DNA of 64,000 nt from Bradyrhizobium algeriense (GTDB taxonomy: Bacteria > Pseudomonadota > Alphaproteobacteria > Rhizobiales > Xanthobacteraceae). Positions 1-8,243 of this stretch are shown here, one piece after another. A program made the position numbers and the translations under genes. The notes beneath the pieces were generated by a model. It worked only from the letters and a program-made list of their open reading frames with translations, made no database searches and was not told where the DNA came from. The stretch spans positions 62,001 to 126,000 of the forward strand of contig NZ_PYCN01000008.1 in NCBI RefSeq assembly GCF_003062295.1, written 5' to 3'. Position 1 is the stretch's first letter, and each line of letters begins with the position of its first letter.

Positions 1-561
1 CAGCTGGCGCGCAATCTCCTTGTTCGACAAACCTTCGGCCACCAGTCGTATGATTTCGCGCTCGCGGGGCGTGAGCACCCTCAGCATTTTTTCGATTTTG
101 GCGCCGTCTACTTCCTTCCCGTTTGGCGCGAGGTCTGGGGACGGTTTCGGTCGCGCACTGGTGCGCTCCGTCATCAGCCTCAGGGAACGCAGAATGGTGT
201 CGGGGTTTGCGTAGCTCGAAATTGCACTGCAAGCGCCGGCCGCGATTGCCGCGGTGAGATCGTCGTCTCCGGGTTCGGCAAAGAACACCAGCCGAGTGGG
301 AAGATTCTCGGCTTTCGCAATGGCGAGGATCTCGGATACCGTCAGGTCAGGCAACGTGTTAGCAACGAGCGCAACGTCGGGTGCCAAATTCCGAATTGCA
401 TCGAGGCAGCTTGTTCCGCGGCTACACGACGCAACAATCTCGAAGTCGTCCTGTGCCGCGAATACCGACATCAATCCCTGCAGAACGATTGGTTGTCGAT
501 CTGCGATCACCAGCCGGATGCAGCGTGTGAATGTTTCTTGGTCCAGGGACACATCTAACAT
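1..561 (-). CDS. LuxR/NarL-type response regulator with degenerate receiver, 3' end cut off
   Basis: The reading frame starts at an ATG at 561 and runs off the left edge after 187 codons. The N-terminal part (about residues 13-125) has the receiver fold pattern, and the last visible residues (LTPREREIIRLVAEGLSNKE) are the start of a LuxR-type helix-turn-helix, so the protein is a DNA-binding regulator. The receiver is unusual: the phospho-acceptor Asp position is Ala (ALVANTLPD where families have LLDxxLPD), the second residue of the N-terminal acidic pair is Arg (IADRQP), and the conserved Lys is Ser (AISSYANP). Classical phosphorylation is therefore unlikely; it may be a constitutive or ligand-controlled pseudo-receiver. 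No kinase gene lies next to it inside the window. Family assignment is secure, regulatory target unknown. Confidence 0.85.
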   Translation of the reverse strand, partial: MLDVSLDQETFTRCIRLVIADRQPIVLQGLMSVFAAQDDFEIVASCSRGTSCLDAIRNLAPDVALVANTLPDLTVSEILAIAKAENLPTRLVFFAEPGDDDLTAAIAAGACSAISSYANPDTILRSLRLMTERTSARPKPSPDLAPNGKEVDGAKIEKMLRVLTPREREIIRLVAEGLSNKEIARQL

Positions 562-939
562 AGGCTTGGCCTCGCCTGCCCAGCGCGGTGCCTTAATCCT
601 CTTGCTACCCCAACGCCAAGTCTAAATTGTCTGGCGCCGGCAGCCCGGGCTACCCGCCGCAATCTCCGAACCGGAAAACTCATTCCGCAAAGGGAAGGCG
701 AAAAAGCTGCCATCAGTTTGCGTCTTGGTGCGCCGCGAGATGCGTCCAATCCACTTAGAACTCTCAAATATTGTGCGTTCAGAATGAACCTTTTTTGTAT
801 CTCACCGCAAGCCCGAGTTCTAACTTGATTGAACTAGACGCGAATATGACTGATTGTGCATGTCGCAGTTGCATCTGGCAAGCTTGGTCACAGTGCACCG
901 GTATTGAACATTTCTCGCTTTGTCCGTATTCTTATGTTT
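562..939. other. Intergenic region without a supported gene
   Basis: About 380 bases separate the divergent regulator and the small gene at 940. The sequence is more AT-rich than its surroundings, which fits a promoter region for both neighbours. The only open frames are short, and I see no conserved protein in them. No RNA gene was recognised. Confidence 0.5.
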
Positions 940-1092
940 ATGGATCGCGAGCGGGAAGAATTGGCAGTCCATGAAAAGTTGGCGCGCTGTAAACAGCTTG
1001 CCAAACAGTACGTTGGTGAACCAACGGCAACTCACCTTCGGGAATTAGAGGCAGAGTTACTGGCTCAGCTTCACCGATTGGAGGAGGATTAA
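940..1092 (+). CDS. Small charged hypothetical protein (50 aa)
   Basis: The protein begins MDREREELAVHEKLARCKQL and is made of two predicted amphipathic helices with heptad-like leucines near the end (LRELEAELLAQLHRLEED). It is cytosolic by composition, with no signal or membrane segment. I chose the second of two close ATGs (934 and 940) because the charged helical stretch begins there; the upstream ribosome binding site is weak. Small proteins of this style are common in Bradyrhizobium, but I cannot assign a function. A short GC-rich hairpin follows the stop. The evidence for expression is only the open frame and the protein-like composition. Confidence 0.5.
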   Translation: MDREREELAVHEKLARCKQLAKQYVGEPTATHLRELEAELLAQLHRLEED

Positions 1093-1115
1093 GGCCGCCC
1101 ACGTTTCGGCCTCTT
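1092..1115 (+). terminator. Possible rho-independent terminator
   Basis: A 6-bp GC-rich stem (AGGCCG / CGGCCT, nine-base loop) overlaps the end of the small gene that stops at 1092 and is followed by a pyrimidine-rich stretch, but the T run is interrupted. Weak evidence. Confidence 0.35.
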
Positions 1116-1509
1116 CTTCACGGCGCCGCCCCGGACAGCTGTCAGTCGACATGGATAGCAGTAGGGCGGGTTTCCGACCAAGTTCATCAAGTTGGTCCGT
1201 GCTCACATAAGCAAGTGGCTATCATCGCTGGGCCTGCACCCTGCTACGGAACTGAGAGCTGTGGCCGGCCGAGAGACAAAGCCTAGACCCGACGGCGACC
1301 GTTCGTAGGCAGCTTATCGAAGCCCGCTCACGCTGGCCAGCCAAGCCGCGGCCTCCTGGTGGTGCTCAAACACCGGGGCTGGCAGACCTGCCTCCGGGCT
1401 GGGGTGTCTGGGAAGAAGGAGCGGAGGCGGCCGTAGTAGGCTGGCGTGAGAGTTCGTTCCTAAATTGTCCGCGTAGTTCTACCAAGACCCCAGGTCTCGG
1501 CAGATGTTC
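1116..1509. other. Intergenic region with a possible coding remnant
   Basis: No complete gene is visible. On the minus strand, a frame ending at a TAA at 1314-1316 reads through about 40 codons with protein-like composition (ending PVFEHHQEAAAWLASVSGLR) but lacks a plausible start. It may be the tail of a decayed gene. Nothing else was recognised. Confidence 0.3.
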
Positions 1510-1755
1510 TCACCGGTCGACGCTGGCGAGCCGACGTTCTGCTCCCTGCTTATCCGGCCGCACGTCGGCGCCGCGATGGCCGCAAGCCGAGCAGACGAAT
1601 AGGGTCTCCAGATCGGACAGCCGCAGGCTCTCGGGCCAGCAGTCAGCATCCATCACAACCGAATGCGAGCACTTGTAATCGCCGCAGAACACATGCAGTC
1701 GGCGAGGGCCGGACTGCCGCATTTGCCCAAGGGTAATCGTCTGCTCGAGTCGCAT
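1510..1755 (-). CDS. Small zinc-ribbon-like hypothetical protein (81 aa)
   Basis: The start used is the ATG at 1755 (MRLEQTITLGQMRQSG); an upstream in-frame ATG at 1824 would add 23 residues that look less conserved. Cysteines at 24, 29, 55 and 58 form a CxxxxC ... CxxC pair, with the core VFCGDYKCSHS and LFVCSACGHRGADVRPD, the pattern of a small metal-binding ribbon. The last 12 or so residues after VRPD look like an added tail, perhaps from a mutated stop. Proteins with this core are widespread in Bradyrhizobium and relatives from what I recall, with no known function. It stands alone, downstream of murI on the same strand with a 247-base gap. Confidence 0.6.
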   Translation of the reverse strand: MRLEQTITLGQMRQSGPRRLHVFCGDYKCSHSVVMDADCWPESLRLSDLETLFVCSACGHRGADVRPDKQGAERRLASVDR

Positions 1756-2002
1756 GCGCGAAATTCTGCCAAGAGTCGCAGCCAGCCTGAATATGGCATC
1801 CGGCATAGATTGCCTGAGTGGCACGGTCCGGCGGGGCTCATCCGGAAAGGTGGCCCGGTGTCGCCTACCAGTGGGTCTTGCAGTTTCGTGTGGAGGAACT
1901 TTTGATATGCCGCGACAATAATCGAGACCATCGCCGGTGCTTTCTCTGCTTCAGCGGTGCCTTCTCGACTCTTCTTTTTTGAATACACGCCCACAGGCGC
2001 CT

Positions 2003-2791
2003 TTATGCCAGGACGCGGCCGCCGAAAAACGGCATCAGTGCCTGGCTCAGCCTGTGTGGCCGCTGGGAGGTGAAGATCATCTCGGCCCCGGCCTGATCGC
2101 TTTTCCGGCCTGGAGATCCGAGCAGGTCGGACACGCGCCGGGCGATGGCGGGTGCCGGATCGATCCAGTCGACCGGCCATGGCGCGAGCCTTGTCAGGCG
2201 GTCGAGCAGCAGCGGATAGTGGGTACAGGCCAGCACGACGGTGTCGGTGCGATCATCGCCATTTCCGACAAAGCAGGGGGCAAGCTCGGCTGCGATATCC
2301 TCGTCGCGGACGTCGTTGCCGCTGAGGGCGGATTCGGCGAGCGAGGCGAGCTCCGCCGATCCCACCAGCGTCACTTCGCAGCCTTGCGCGAAATCATCGA
2401 TCAGGCGGCGGGTGTATTCACGCTTGACGGTGCCCCTGGTGCCGAGCACCGAGACGCGTTTGGTCCTCGAGCTGGCGCAGGCCGGCTTGATCGCAGGCAC
2501 GGTGCCGACGAACGGCACGCTATAGGCGCTGCGCAGATGCGACATCACGAGCGTCGAAGCGGTGTTGCAGGCAATCGCCACCAAAGCGGGGGAGTGCCGC
2601 GCGATCAACTCGCCGACCAGCGGCACCACGCGGGCGATGATCTCTTCCTCGCCGTGATGGCCATAGGGAAAGAACGCATCGTCGGCGACATAGACGTAGT
2701 GCGCGTCGGGCCGGGCGCGGACGATCTCGCGCAGGACCGTGAGGCCGCCAAGGCCGGAGTCGAAGACGAGGATGGTGGGCGGGGCTGACAC
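2003..2791 (-). CDS. murI: Glutamate racemase
   Basis: This 262-residue protein interconverts L- and D-glutamate in the cytosol, supplying D-Glu for peptidoglycan precursors. The diagnostic motifs are all present: DSGLGG at residues 11-16, the first catalytic cysteine in IACNTAS (Cys75), and the second catalytic cysteine in LACTHYP (Cys189). Length matches the family. The gene is monocistronic here, with 270 bases separating it from purB upstream on the same strand. Nothing odd in the sequence; the assignment is firm. Confidence 0.96.
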   Translation of the reverse strand: MSAPPTILVFDSGLGGLTVLREIVRARPDAHYVYVADDAFFPYGHHGEEEIIARVVPLVGELIARHSPALVAIACNTASTLVMSHLRSAYSVPFVGTVPAIKPACASSRTKRVSVLGTRGTVKREYTRRLIDDFAQGCEVTLVGSAELASLAESALSGNDVRDEDIAAELAPCFVGNGDDRTDTVVLACTHYPLLLDRLTRLAPWPVDWIDPAPAIARRVSDLLGSPGRKSDQAGAEMIFTSQRPHRLSQALMPFFGGRVLA

Positions 2792-3061
2792 GCTGCGACC
2801 TTAGCCGATCTGCGGTTACCGTTGGGTTGCTTTATGGGGTGCCGGCCTGGCCACGGAGGTTGTCGGCGGCGGATGGGACAATTTGGAACCATTTAAATCG
2901 GCTTGGCAAGGCCGGTAAACTGCTGGGCCGGCGCCGAGGACAATTCAAGGAACCCACGGGCAGGCTCGTCCGATGTGCGAAGGAAGTCCCGCCAAGCGGT
3001 TGCACCGGTTGGAAATTCTCCAACTTGCAACGGCGTTTTTCCCTTCGCGCCGGCGGAACGA

Positions 3062-4369
3062 TCAGCTCTCGCCGAACACGCGCTTGAAAATCGTGTCGAC
3101 GTGCTTGAAGTGATAGCCGAGGTCGAACTGCTCTTCGATCTCGGCATCGCTCAGATGCTTCGTCACGTCAGGATCTTTCTTGAGCAGTGTCTGAAAATCG
3201 CCTTCACCGCGCCAGACCGGCATGGCGTTGCGCTGGACGTATTTGTAGGCGTCCTCGCGGCTCGCGCCCTTTTGCGTCAGCGCGATCAGCAGCCGTTGCG
3301 AATGCACCAGCCCCCCGAGGCGGTCGAGGTTCTTCTGCATGTTGGCGGGATAGATCAAGAGCTTCTCGATCAGCCCGGCGAGGCGCATCAGCGCGAAGTC
3401 GAGCGTCACGGTGGCGTCCGGCCCGATCATGCGTTCGGCCGAGGAGTGCGAGATATCGCGCTCGTGCCAAAGCGCTACGTTTTCCATCGCCGGCATCGCA
3501 TAGGCGCGCACCATGCGGGAGAGCCCGGTGAGGTTTTCCGACAGCACCGGGTTGCGCTTGTGCGGCATCGCCGACGAACCCTTCTGGCCCTCGGAGAAGA
3601 ACTCCTCGGCTTCCAGCACCTCGGTGCGCTGCAGATGGCGGATTTCGATCGAGAGCCGCTCGACCGAGGAGGCGATCACGCCGAGCGTCGCAAAATACAT
3701 CGCGTGGCGGTCGCGCGGGATTACCTGGGTCGAGATCGGCTCGGGCACCAGCCCCATTGCTTTCGCAACATGTTCTTCGACGCGCGGGTCGATCTGGGCA
3801 AAAGTGCCGACGGCGCCTGAAATTGCGCAGGTGGCGACCTCCTTGCGGGCGGCGACCAGGCGCTCGCGGGCGCGGGAAAATTCCGCGTAGGCATAGGCGA
3901 GCTTGAGCCCGAACGTCACCGGCTCGGCATGGATGCCGTGGGAGCGCCCGATGGTCGGGGTCATCTTGTGCTCGAAGGCACGCTTCTTCAGCGCCGCCAG
4001 AACCTTGTCGATATCCGATATCAACAGGTCCGCGGCGCGGGTGAGCTGCACGTTGAGGCAGGTGTCGAGCACGTCGGAAGAGGTCATGCCCTGGTGGACG
4101 AAGCGGGCCTCGGGGCCGACGATTTCGGCCAGATGGGTCAGGAAGGCGATGACGTCGTGCTTGGTCTCGCGCTCGATCTCGTCGATCCGCGCCACGTCGA
4201 AGGTGGCATCTTTGGCCTTGGCCCAGATCGTCTTGGCTGCTTCCTTGGGGATTGTGCCGATTTCCGCCAGCGCATCAGCCGCATGCGCCTCGATCTCGAA
4301 CCAGATCTTGAAGCGGGTCTGGGGCTCCCAGATGGAGGCCATTTCCGGGCGGGTGTAGCGGGGGATCAT
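3062..4369 (-). CDS. purB: Adenylosuccinate lyase
   Basis: PurB catalyses two fumarate-releasing steps, SAICAR to AICAR and adenylosuccinate to AMP, in purine synthesis. The 435-residue protein begins MIPRYTRPEMASIWEPQTRF, typical of the bacterial enzyme, and contains the fumarase/aspartase superfamily signature SSAMPHKRNP with the flexible catalytic-serine loop just before it. The ATG at 4369 is preceded by GGAG at good spacing; a TTG directly upstream is not needed. It resembles pcaB at 41434-42789, another member of the same superfamily, but the TRPEM start and the overall sequence identify it as PurB. Confidence 0.96.
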   Translation of the reverse strand: MIPRYTRPEMASIWEPQTRFKIWFEIEAHAADALAEIGTIPKEAAKTIWAKAKDATFDVARIDEIERETKHDVIAFLTHLAEIVGPEARFVHQGMTSSDVLDTCLNVQLTRAADLLISDIDKVLAALKKRAFEHKMTPTIGRSHGIHAEPVTFGLKLAYAYAEFSRARERLVAARKEVATCAISGAVGTFAQIDPRVEEHVAKAMGLVPEPISTQVIPRDRHAMYFATLGVIASSVERLSIEIRHLQRTEVLEAEEFFSEGQKGSSAMPHKRNPVLSENLTGLSRMVRAYAMPAMENVALWHERDISHSSAERMIGPDATVTLDFALMRLAGLIEKLLIYPANMQKNLDRLGGLVHSQRLLIALTQKGASREDAYKYVQRNAMPVWRGEGDFQTLLKKDPDVTKHLSDAEIEEQFDLGYHFKHVDTIFKRVFGES

Positions 4370-4519
4370 CAAGGACTCCAGGCAGTGTGCGGGGTCGCAA
4401 GGCGGATCCCGGCCGAATTGTTTTTACGCCGCGCTTTAGCAGATCGGGTGCCGGGAAACCACCCGTGTGGGCCTGGCCGGGGGAAAACTGTCGGGCTCCG
4501 ACCCGCCGGCAGGCCGCTG

Positions 4520-5185
4520 CTAAAGGCTGGCCAGCCCGCACTCGACGGCCAGGCGGACGAGTTGCGCGTCGGTTCGCATGCCCGTCTTGGTCTTGATCAG
4601 ATAGTGATAGTTTTGAACGGTCTTGATGCTGAGATTGAGGTTGGAGGCGATCTGCTCCGCCGTCGCGCCGGCAGCCAATTGCCTGAGGATCTCGATCTCC
4701 CTTTCTCCCAACTGGTCGAGCACCGATCCTGACGGGGAGAGGCTTTCCATCGCCAGGACGTGCGCGATGTCGTCGCTCATCGCGTGTTCGCCGCGCGCCA
4801 CGGCACGGATCGCCTTGATGAGCGCGGCCGGTTCGCTGCTCTTGGTCACATAGCCGCTCGCCCCGGCACTGAAGGCGGCCTTCACCAGCGCCGCCTCGCT
4901 ATGCATGCTGAAGACCAGGATGCGTGAGCCGGAGTGCCTCAACCGGATGTTCCGGATGGCCTCGAGGCCGCTGGCCCCGGGCATCGATATGTCCATGACC
5001 ACGATGTCGGGGGCATGGGTCTTGAACGCACGGTAAGCGTTGACGGCGTTGTCGGCCTCGGCGACCACGCGGAAGTCGCTTTGGTGCTCCAATACACGCC
5101 GGTAGCCCTGCCGGACGACAGGATGGTCGTCGACCAGCAGGATCGAAATGCCCTTGGCCTGTCTGGTTGAATCAGGATCGATCAT
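4520..5185 (-). CDS. NarL/FixJ-family response regulator
   Basis: A 221-residue two-domain regulator. The receiver (residues about 14-130) has an intact acidic pair (Asp19-Asp20), phospho-acceptor Asp65 in VVMDISMPG and Lys115 in GYVTKSS. A LuxR-type helix-turn-helix follows (about 155-215, LGEREIEILRQLAAGATAEQ). It lies 9 bases downstream of the sensor kinase gene at 5195-6577 on the same strand, so the two form an operon and very likely a cognate pair. The pair resembles MoxX/MoxY-type systems in architecture, but no methanol oxidation genes are in this window, so the signal and targets are unknown. Confidence 0.92.
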   Translation of the reverse strand: MIDPDSTRQAKGISILLVDDHPVVRQGYRRVLEHQSDFRVVAEADNAVNAYRAFKTHAPDIVVMDISMPGASGLEAIRNIRLRHSGSRILVFSMHSEAALVKAAFSAGASGYVTKSSEPAALIKAIRAVARGEHAMSDDIAHVLAMESLSPSGSVLDQLGEREIEILRQLAAGATAEQIASNLNLSIKTVQNYHYLIKTKTGMRTDAQLVRLAVECGLASL

Positions 5186-5194
5186 GCTCTGGCG

Positions 5195-6577
5195 TCAAGC
5201 GGCGAGCGGTATAGTGGCGGCCACGCTTACGCCACGCCGCGCGCGCGCGATCGAAAGCGAGCCGCCAAGCGCTGTCACTCTCTCACGGATTCCGGTCAGG
5301 CCGAAGCCTGTGGACTGTGCCACCTTGGCCGCATCCCCGCCGCCGTCGTCCTCGACGCGGATCAGCAGCGCATTTTCCGTCCCTGTCCGCCGCTCGATCC
5401 GGAGCACGATTTCGCGCGCGGCGCTGTGGCGCAACGAATTGGTCAGGCATTCCTGGGCGACGCGGTAGGCGGTCGCGGCAACGGTGCCGCGCACGTCGGC
5501 GAGGTCGCCCTGCAGGTCGAGCTGGATCATCGGCTGCGTCGCATTCTGTGACCGCCAGCTGTCGACCAGGCTGACGAGGCAGGCTTCCAGTCCGAGTTCC
5601 TCGGCGGGTGGATGGCGCAAACGATTCAAGGTATCCCGCAGGCAGGCCATGATGCGGTGGGTGGCTTGCGAGATCATCCGCGCATCCTGCGCGACATCGC
5701 TCGCGACGTTGCTCTTGGCCTGTTCCCGCGCGCCGGTCGCTTCGATGATGCTGGCGAAGGCGAGAATGGCAGAAAGGTTCTGTCCGAACTCATCGTGCAA
5801 CTCGCGGGCAAGCGCCCGCCGCTCGTCGTTGCGGATTTCAAGCAGGCGCCGGGTCAGGACGGCGCGTTCTTCCGTGGCCTGCGCGAGGCGCTCTCCGAGA
5901 TCGCCGACGGCTTGCCCGATCATGGCGAGTTCCATCGACCGGAAACGCGGCAGCGATGTCCGGTATTGTCCGTGCGCCATGCGTTGCAATGCCGCGACAA
6001 TCTGCTGCGCCGGCGCCAGCGTATGCGCGATGGCGAGCGATGCGAAGAAGGCGATGGCCAGGGCCATCAGCAGTGCGACGTGGATGTTATCCACGATGTG
6101 TTGCCAGGCCAGCGATATCGCGGCGTCCGGATCGGCGATGGCCGAGACGGTGCCTGCGGTAACGTTACGCGTGCTGATTGACCGGGCCACCGCCGCGTGG
6201 GTGCCAAACAAGGTCTGCACGGCCGCGGCGAACCAGAGCGGCGGCGGCTGGCCGATCCCCTTGCTCTGGCCGCAGAGCGGATTCTCGAACGCGCCCACCG
6301 GCTCGAACCGGACGCAAATTCCCGGCGAAATCAGCTTCATCGTCTCGATGGTGCGCCAGTCGGACACCGGCATGAGATGTTCGCGCGTTCGGTTGCTGCG
6401 CAACAGCAACTCGCGCCAGTACAGCGCTTCCAGCGCCTGGGAGACCCGTTCTGCGGATGAGGCCGTGGCTCGATCGACGCTGCGATAGGCGTCGATGGTG
6501 GCCCAGATGGTCGCAGCCCCCAGACACAAGGCGACGACGACGAGCAGGCGGGCGACGAGTTGAAGCACGAGGCGCAT
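5195..6577 (-). CDS. Membrane sensor histidine kinase, HisKA_3 (NarX/UhpB/MoxY-like)
   Basis: A 460-residue kinase, partner of the regulator directly downstream. The start is taken at the ATG at 6577, which has GGAGTGA upstream and places a hydrophobic segment at the N-terminus (MRLVLQLVARLLVVVALCLG). Two membrane segments (about residues 5-27 and 163-187) enclose a periplasmic sensing region of roughly 135 residues. A HAMP-like linker follows, then the HisKA_3 dimerisation helix with the phospho-accepting His261 in ALARELHDEFGQNLSAI, and a C-terminal HATPase_c domain with the DDGGGD and GFGLTGIRERV boxes. The extracytoplasmic domain resembles the LapD/MoxY N-terminal type by topology. Signal unknown. 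Confidence 0.9.
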   Translation of the reverse strand: MRLVLQLVARLLVVVALCLGAATIWATIDAYRSVDRATASSAERVSQALEALYWRELLLRSNRTREHLMPVSDWRTIETMKLISPGICVRFEPVGAFENPLCGQSKGIGQPPPLWFAAAVQTLFGTHAAVARSISTRNVTAGTVSAIADPDAAISLAWQHIVDNIHVALLMALAIAFFASLAIAHTLAPAQQIVAALQRMAHGQYRTSLPRFRSMELAMIGQAVGDLGERLAQATEERAVLTRRLLEIRNDERRALARELHDEFGQNLSAILAFASIIEATGAREQAKSNVASDVAQDARMISQATHRIMACLRDTLNRLRHPPAEELGLEACLVSLVDSWRSQNATQPMIQLDLQGDLADVRGTVAATAYRVAQECLTNSLRHSAAREIVLRIERRTGTENALLIRVEDDGGGDAAKVAQSTGFGLTGIRERVTALGGSLSIARARRGVSVAATIPLAA

Positions 6578-6789
6578 GCGATCACTCCACGGCTTGTCGA
6601 TGACGGTAACAGCACCGCTATTTCGTTCCAATTGCAAGCCGGTGGTGCCGCGCAGATTGGGAAATTTTCCCGGCAACCCGCGGGCATATGTCTTTGGACC
6701 GCGCCTGCGGCCTCTGATCTAACGAGTGGCGAGGGGGCCTTTTGGCGGGTGGGCTTCGGCGCAGCAGCCCTCAAGGGAGCTAACGCAGC

Positions 6790-7572
6790 ATGAGTGCCAT
6801 TGGTGCCGAGACCGCATTATCAGGCACGGCCACGCCGGAACGCGGCGTCCTGCTGCTCTGGATGATCTTTACCGGGCTTTCGGTCTTTGCCGTCTTCCTG
6901 CTGTGGCGGTACGGGTTGATCCATCTCATGGTCGCCTCCGACCGCACCTATATTTCGAGCCTGATCGCCGTTCTCTACCTCATCACCTGCGGCCATTGCT
7001 TCTGGCGAACGCGCGCGATCGCGCGGGAAGGCGAGGTCGCAAGAGGCTGTCGCGCCGTGCTGTCGGCGCCTGATGGCGCGAAGGCGCTCGGCGCCGATGC
7101 GCGCGGCCTGCCGGGCGGGTTGGTCAGCGATCACATCCGCAGCCTGGTGACGAAGGCCAGGGCGCAAGCCGCCGGCCGCATCGACCAGACGCTGCTGTTG
7201 CGGACGCTGGCCGACCGGTTGAGGGGCTCCAACGGGTTTGGTGCATTCGTTTCCGACACGCTGATGAAGCTCGGACTGCTCGGCACGATCGTCGGCTTTA
7301 TCATCATGCTGGCGCCGATCGCCACGCTGGACGCGGCCGACAAGGCCGCGATGAAAACATCGATGGGCCTGATGAGCGACGGCATGGCGGTGGCCATGTA
7401 CACGACGCTGGCGGGCTTGATCGGCTCCATCCTGGTCCGCATCCAATATTACATGCTCGATGCCGCGACCCAGCGGGTGTTTTCCGATGCCGTCATGCTG
7501 ACCGAGACCCACGTCACCCCGGTATTGGAAAGCCGCCTTGTATTGGAAAGCCGTCTTGGAACGCCGCCATGA
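6790..7572 (+). CDS. MotA/TolQ/ExbB-like proton channel family protein
   Basis: A 260-residue inner-membrane protein with four predicted membrane segments (about residues 19-40, 55-73, 158-178 and 195-218). The second half has the MotA/TolQ/ExbB core pattern: MKLGLLGTIVGFIIML, then a small-residue helix with GMAVAMYTTLAGLIGSIL. Family members form pentameric channels that use the proton gradient to drive a partner protein. AGGGAG lies upstream of the ATG. It is the first gene of a three-gene operon: its stop overlaps the next start (ATGA). The partners are not recognisable TolR, ExbD or MotB, so I do not give a tol, exb or mot symbol. The last residues come from an 18-bp tandem duplication. 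Function unknown. Confidence 0.85.
   Translation: MSAIGAETALSGTATPERGVLLLWMIFTGLSVFAVFLLWRYGLIHLMVASDRTYISSLIAVLYLITCGHCFWRTRAIAREGEVARGCRAVLSAPDGAKALGADARGLPGGLVSDHIRSLVTKARAQAAGRIDQTLLLRTLADRLRGSNGFGAFVSDTLMKLGLLGTIVGFIIMLAPIATLDAADKAAMKTSMGLMSDGMAVAMYTTLAGLIGSILVRIQYYMLDAATQRVFSDAVMLTETHVTPVLESRLVLESRLGTPP
7523..7558 (+). repeat. 18-bp tandem duplication at the end of the channel gene
   Basis: The unit TATTGGAAAGCCGCCTTG is followed directly by a copy with one base changed (GTC for GCC in the middle). It keeps the frame and gives the C-terminal pair LESRLV-LESRLG, so it looks like a recent in-frame slippage event. Confidence 0.85.
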
Positions 7573-8243
7573 TGGATGACTTCGGTCTCTATCCGCGCGA
7601 GGAGCCGTTCGACCCGCTCGGCGTGATGCTGTTCAAGGCGCTGCAGGTGATCGCCTTCCTGTTCTTCCTGGCTTTGCTTGCGATCTCGCCGGACGCGAAG
7701 GATGGCAAGATCGATTCCAAGGCCGAATTCCTCATCACGATGGATTGGCCGGACAATCATCCTGACGACTTCGATCTGTTCGTGCAGGACCCTGCCGGCA
7801 ACATCGCCTGGTATCGCCGTCGCGAAGCCGGTTTCCTCACCCTCGACCGCGATGATCGCGGCGGCGCCAACGACTTCATCGTCGTCGCCGGCAAGAAGAT
7901 CCTGTCGCCGATCCGGGAGGAGATCGTCACGGTGCGCGGCATCGTCCCCGGCGAATACACCGTCAACGTCTCGCACTTTCAGGCCATCACCGGGCAGCCC
8001 GTCGCGGTGAGCGTCAAGGTTCAGAAACTCAATCCAACCGCGCAGGTGATCTTCGACAACAAGCTGACGCTCGACCACACCGGCGACGAGAAGACGGCGG
8101 TGCGGTTCTGGCTCGACGCCGCAGGCAAGGTGGTCGACGTCCAGCAGCGGCAGAAGTCGTTGATGGAGACGTTCCGCAACGTTCGCTCCAACGGCGCGGA
8201 TCTCGATCCGAAAACCGGCGTGAGGATGCCGCGCCGTGAATAG
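7569..8243 (+). CDS. Single-pass membrane protein, probable partner of the channel protein
   Basis: A 224-residue protein with one predicted membrane helix (about residues 19-42) and a large region beyond it, expected in the periplasm. That region contains DWPDNHPDDFDLFVQDPAGN, reminiscent of beta-sandwich domains that present D-x-D loops (YfaP/DUF2135-like), then mostly beta-type sequence. Topology, size and gene order match the second component of motor systems (ExbD, TolR, MotB), but I see no ExbD/TolR or OmpA-type domain, and the helix lacks the buried Asp normal for a proton path; the nearest acids are just before it (REEPFDP). It overlaps the upstream gene by 4 bases and the downstream one by 8, implying translational coupling. 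No function can be assigned. Confidence 0.75.
   Translation: MMDDFGLYPREEPFDPLGVMLFKALQVIAFLFFLALLAISPDAKDGKIDSKAEFLITMDWPDNHPDDFDLFVQDPAGNIAWYRRREAGFLTLDRDDRGGANDFIVVAGKKILSPIREEIVTVRGIVPGEYTVNVSHFQAITGQPVAVSVKVQKLNPTAQVIFDNKLTLDHTGDEKTAVRFWLDAAGKVVDVQQRQKSLMETFRNVRSNGADLDPKTGVRMPRRE

Noticed and set aside
1314-1440. Gene on the minus strand ending PVFEHHQEAAAWLASVSGLR
   Set aside because: No start codon or ribosome binding site, and the upstream composition is not convincing; noted only as a possible remnant.
1937-2788. 283-codon plus-strand frame opposite murI
   Set aside because: murI on the other strand has all its catalytic motifs; the plus frame has none.
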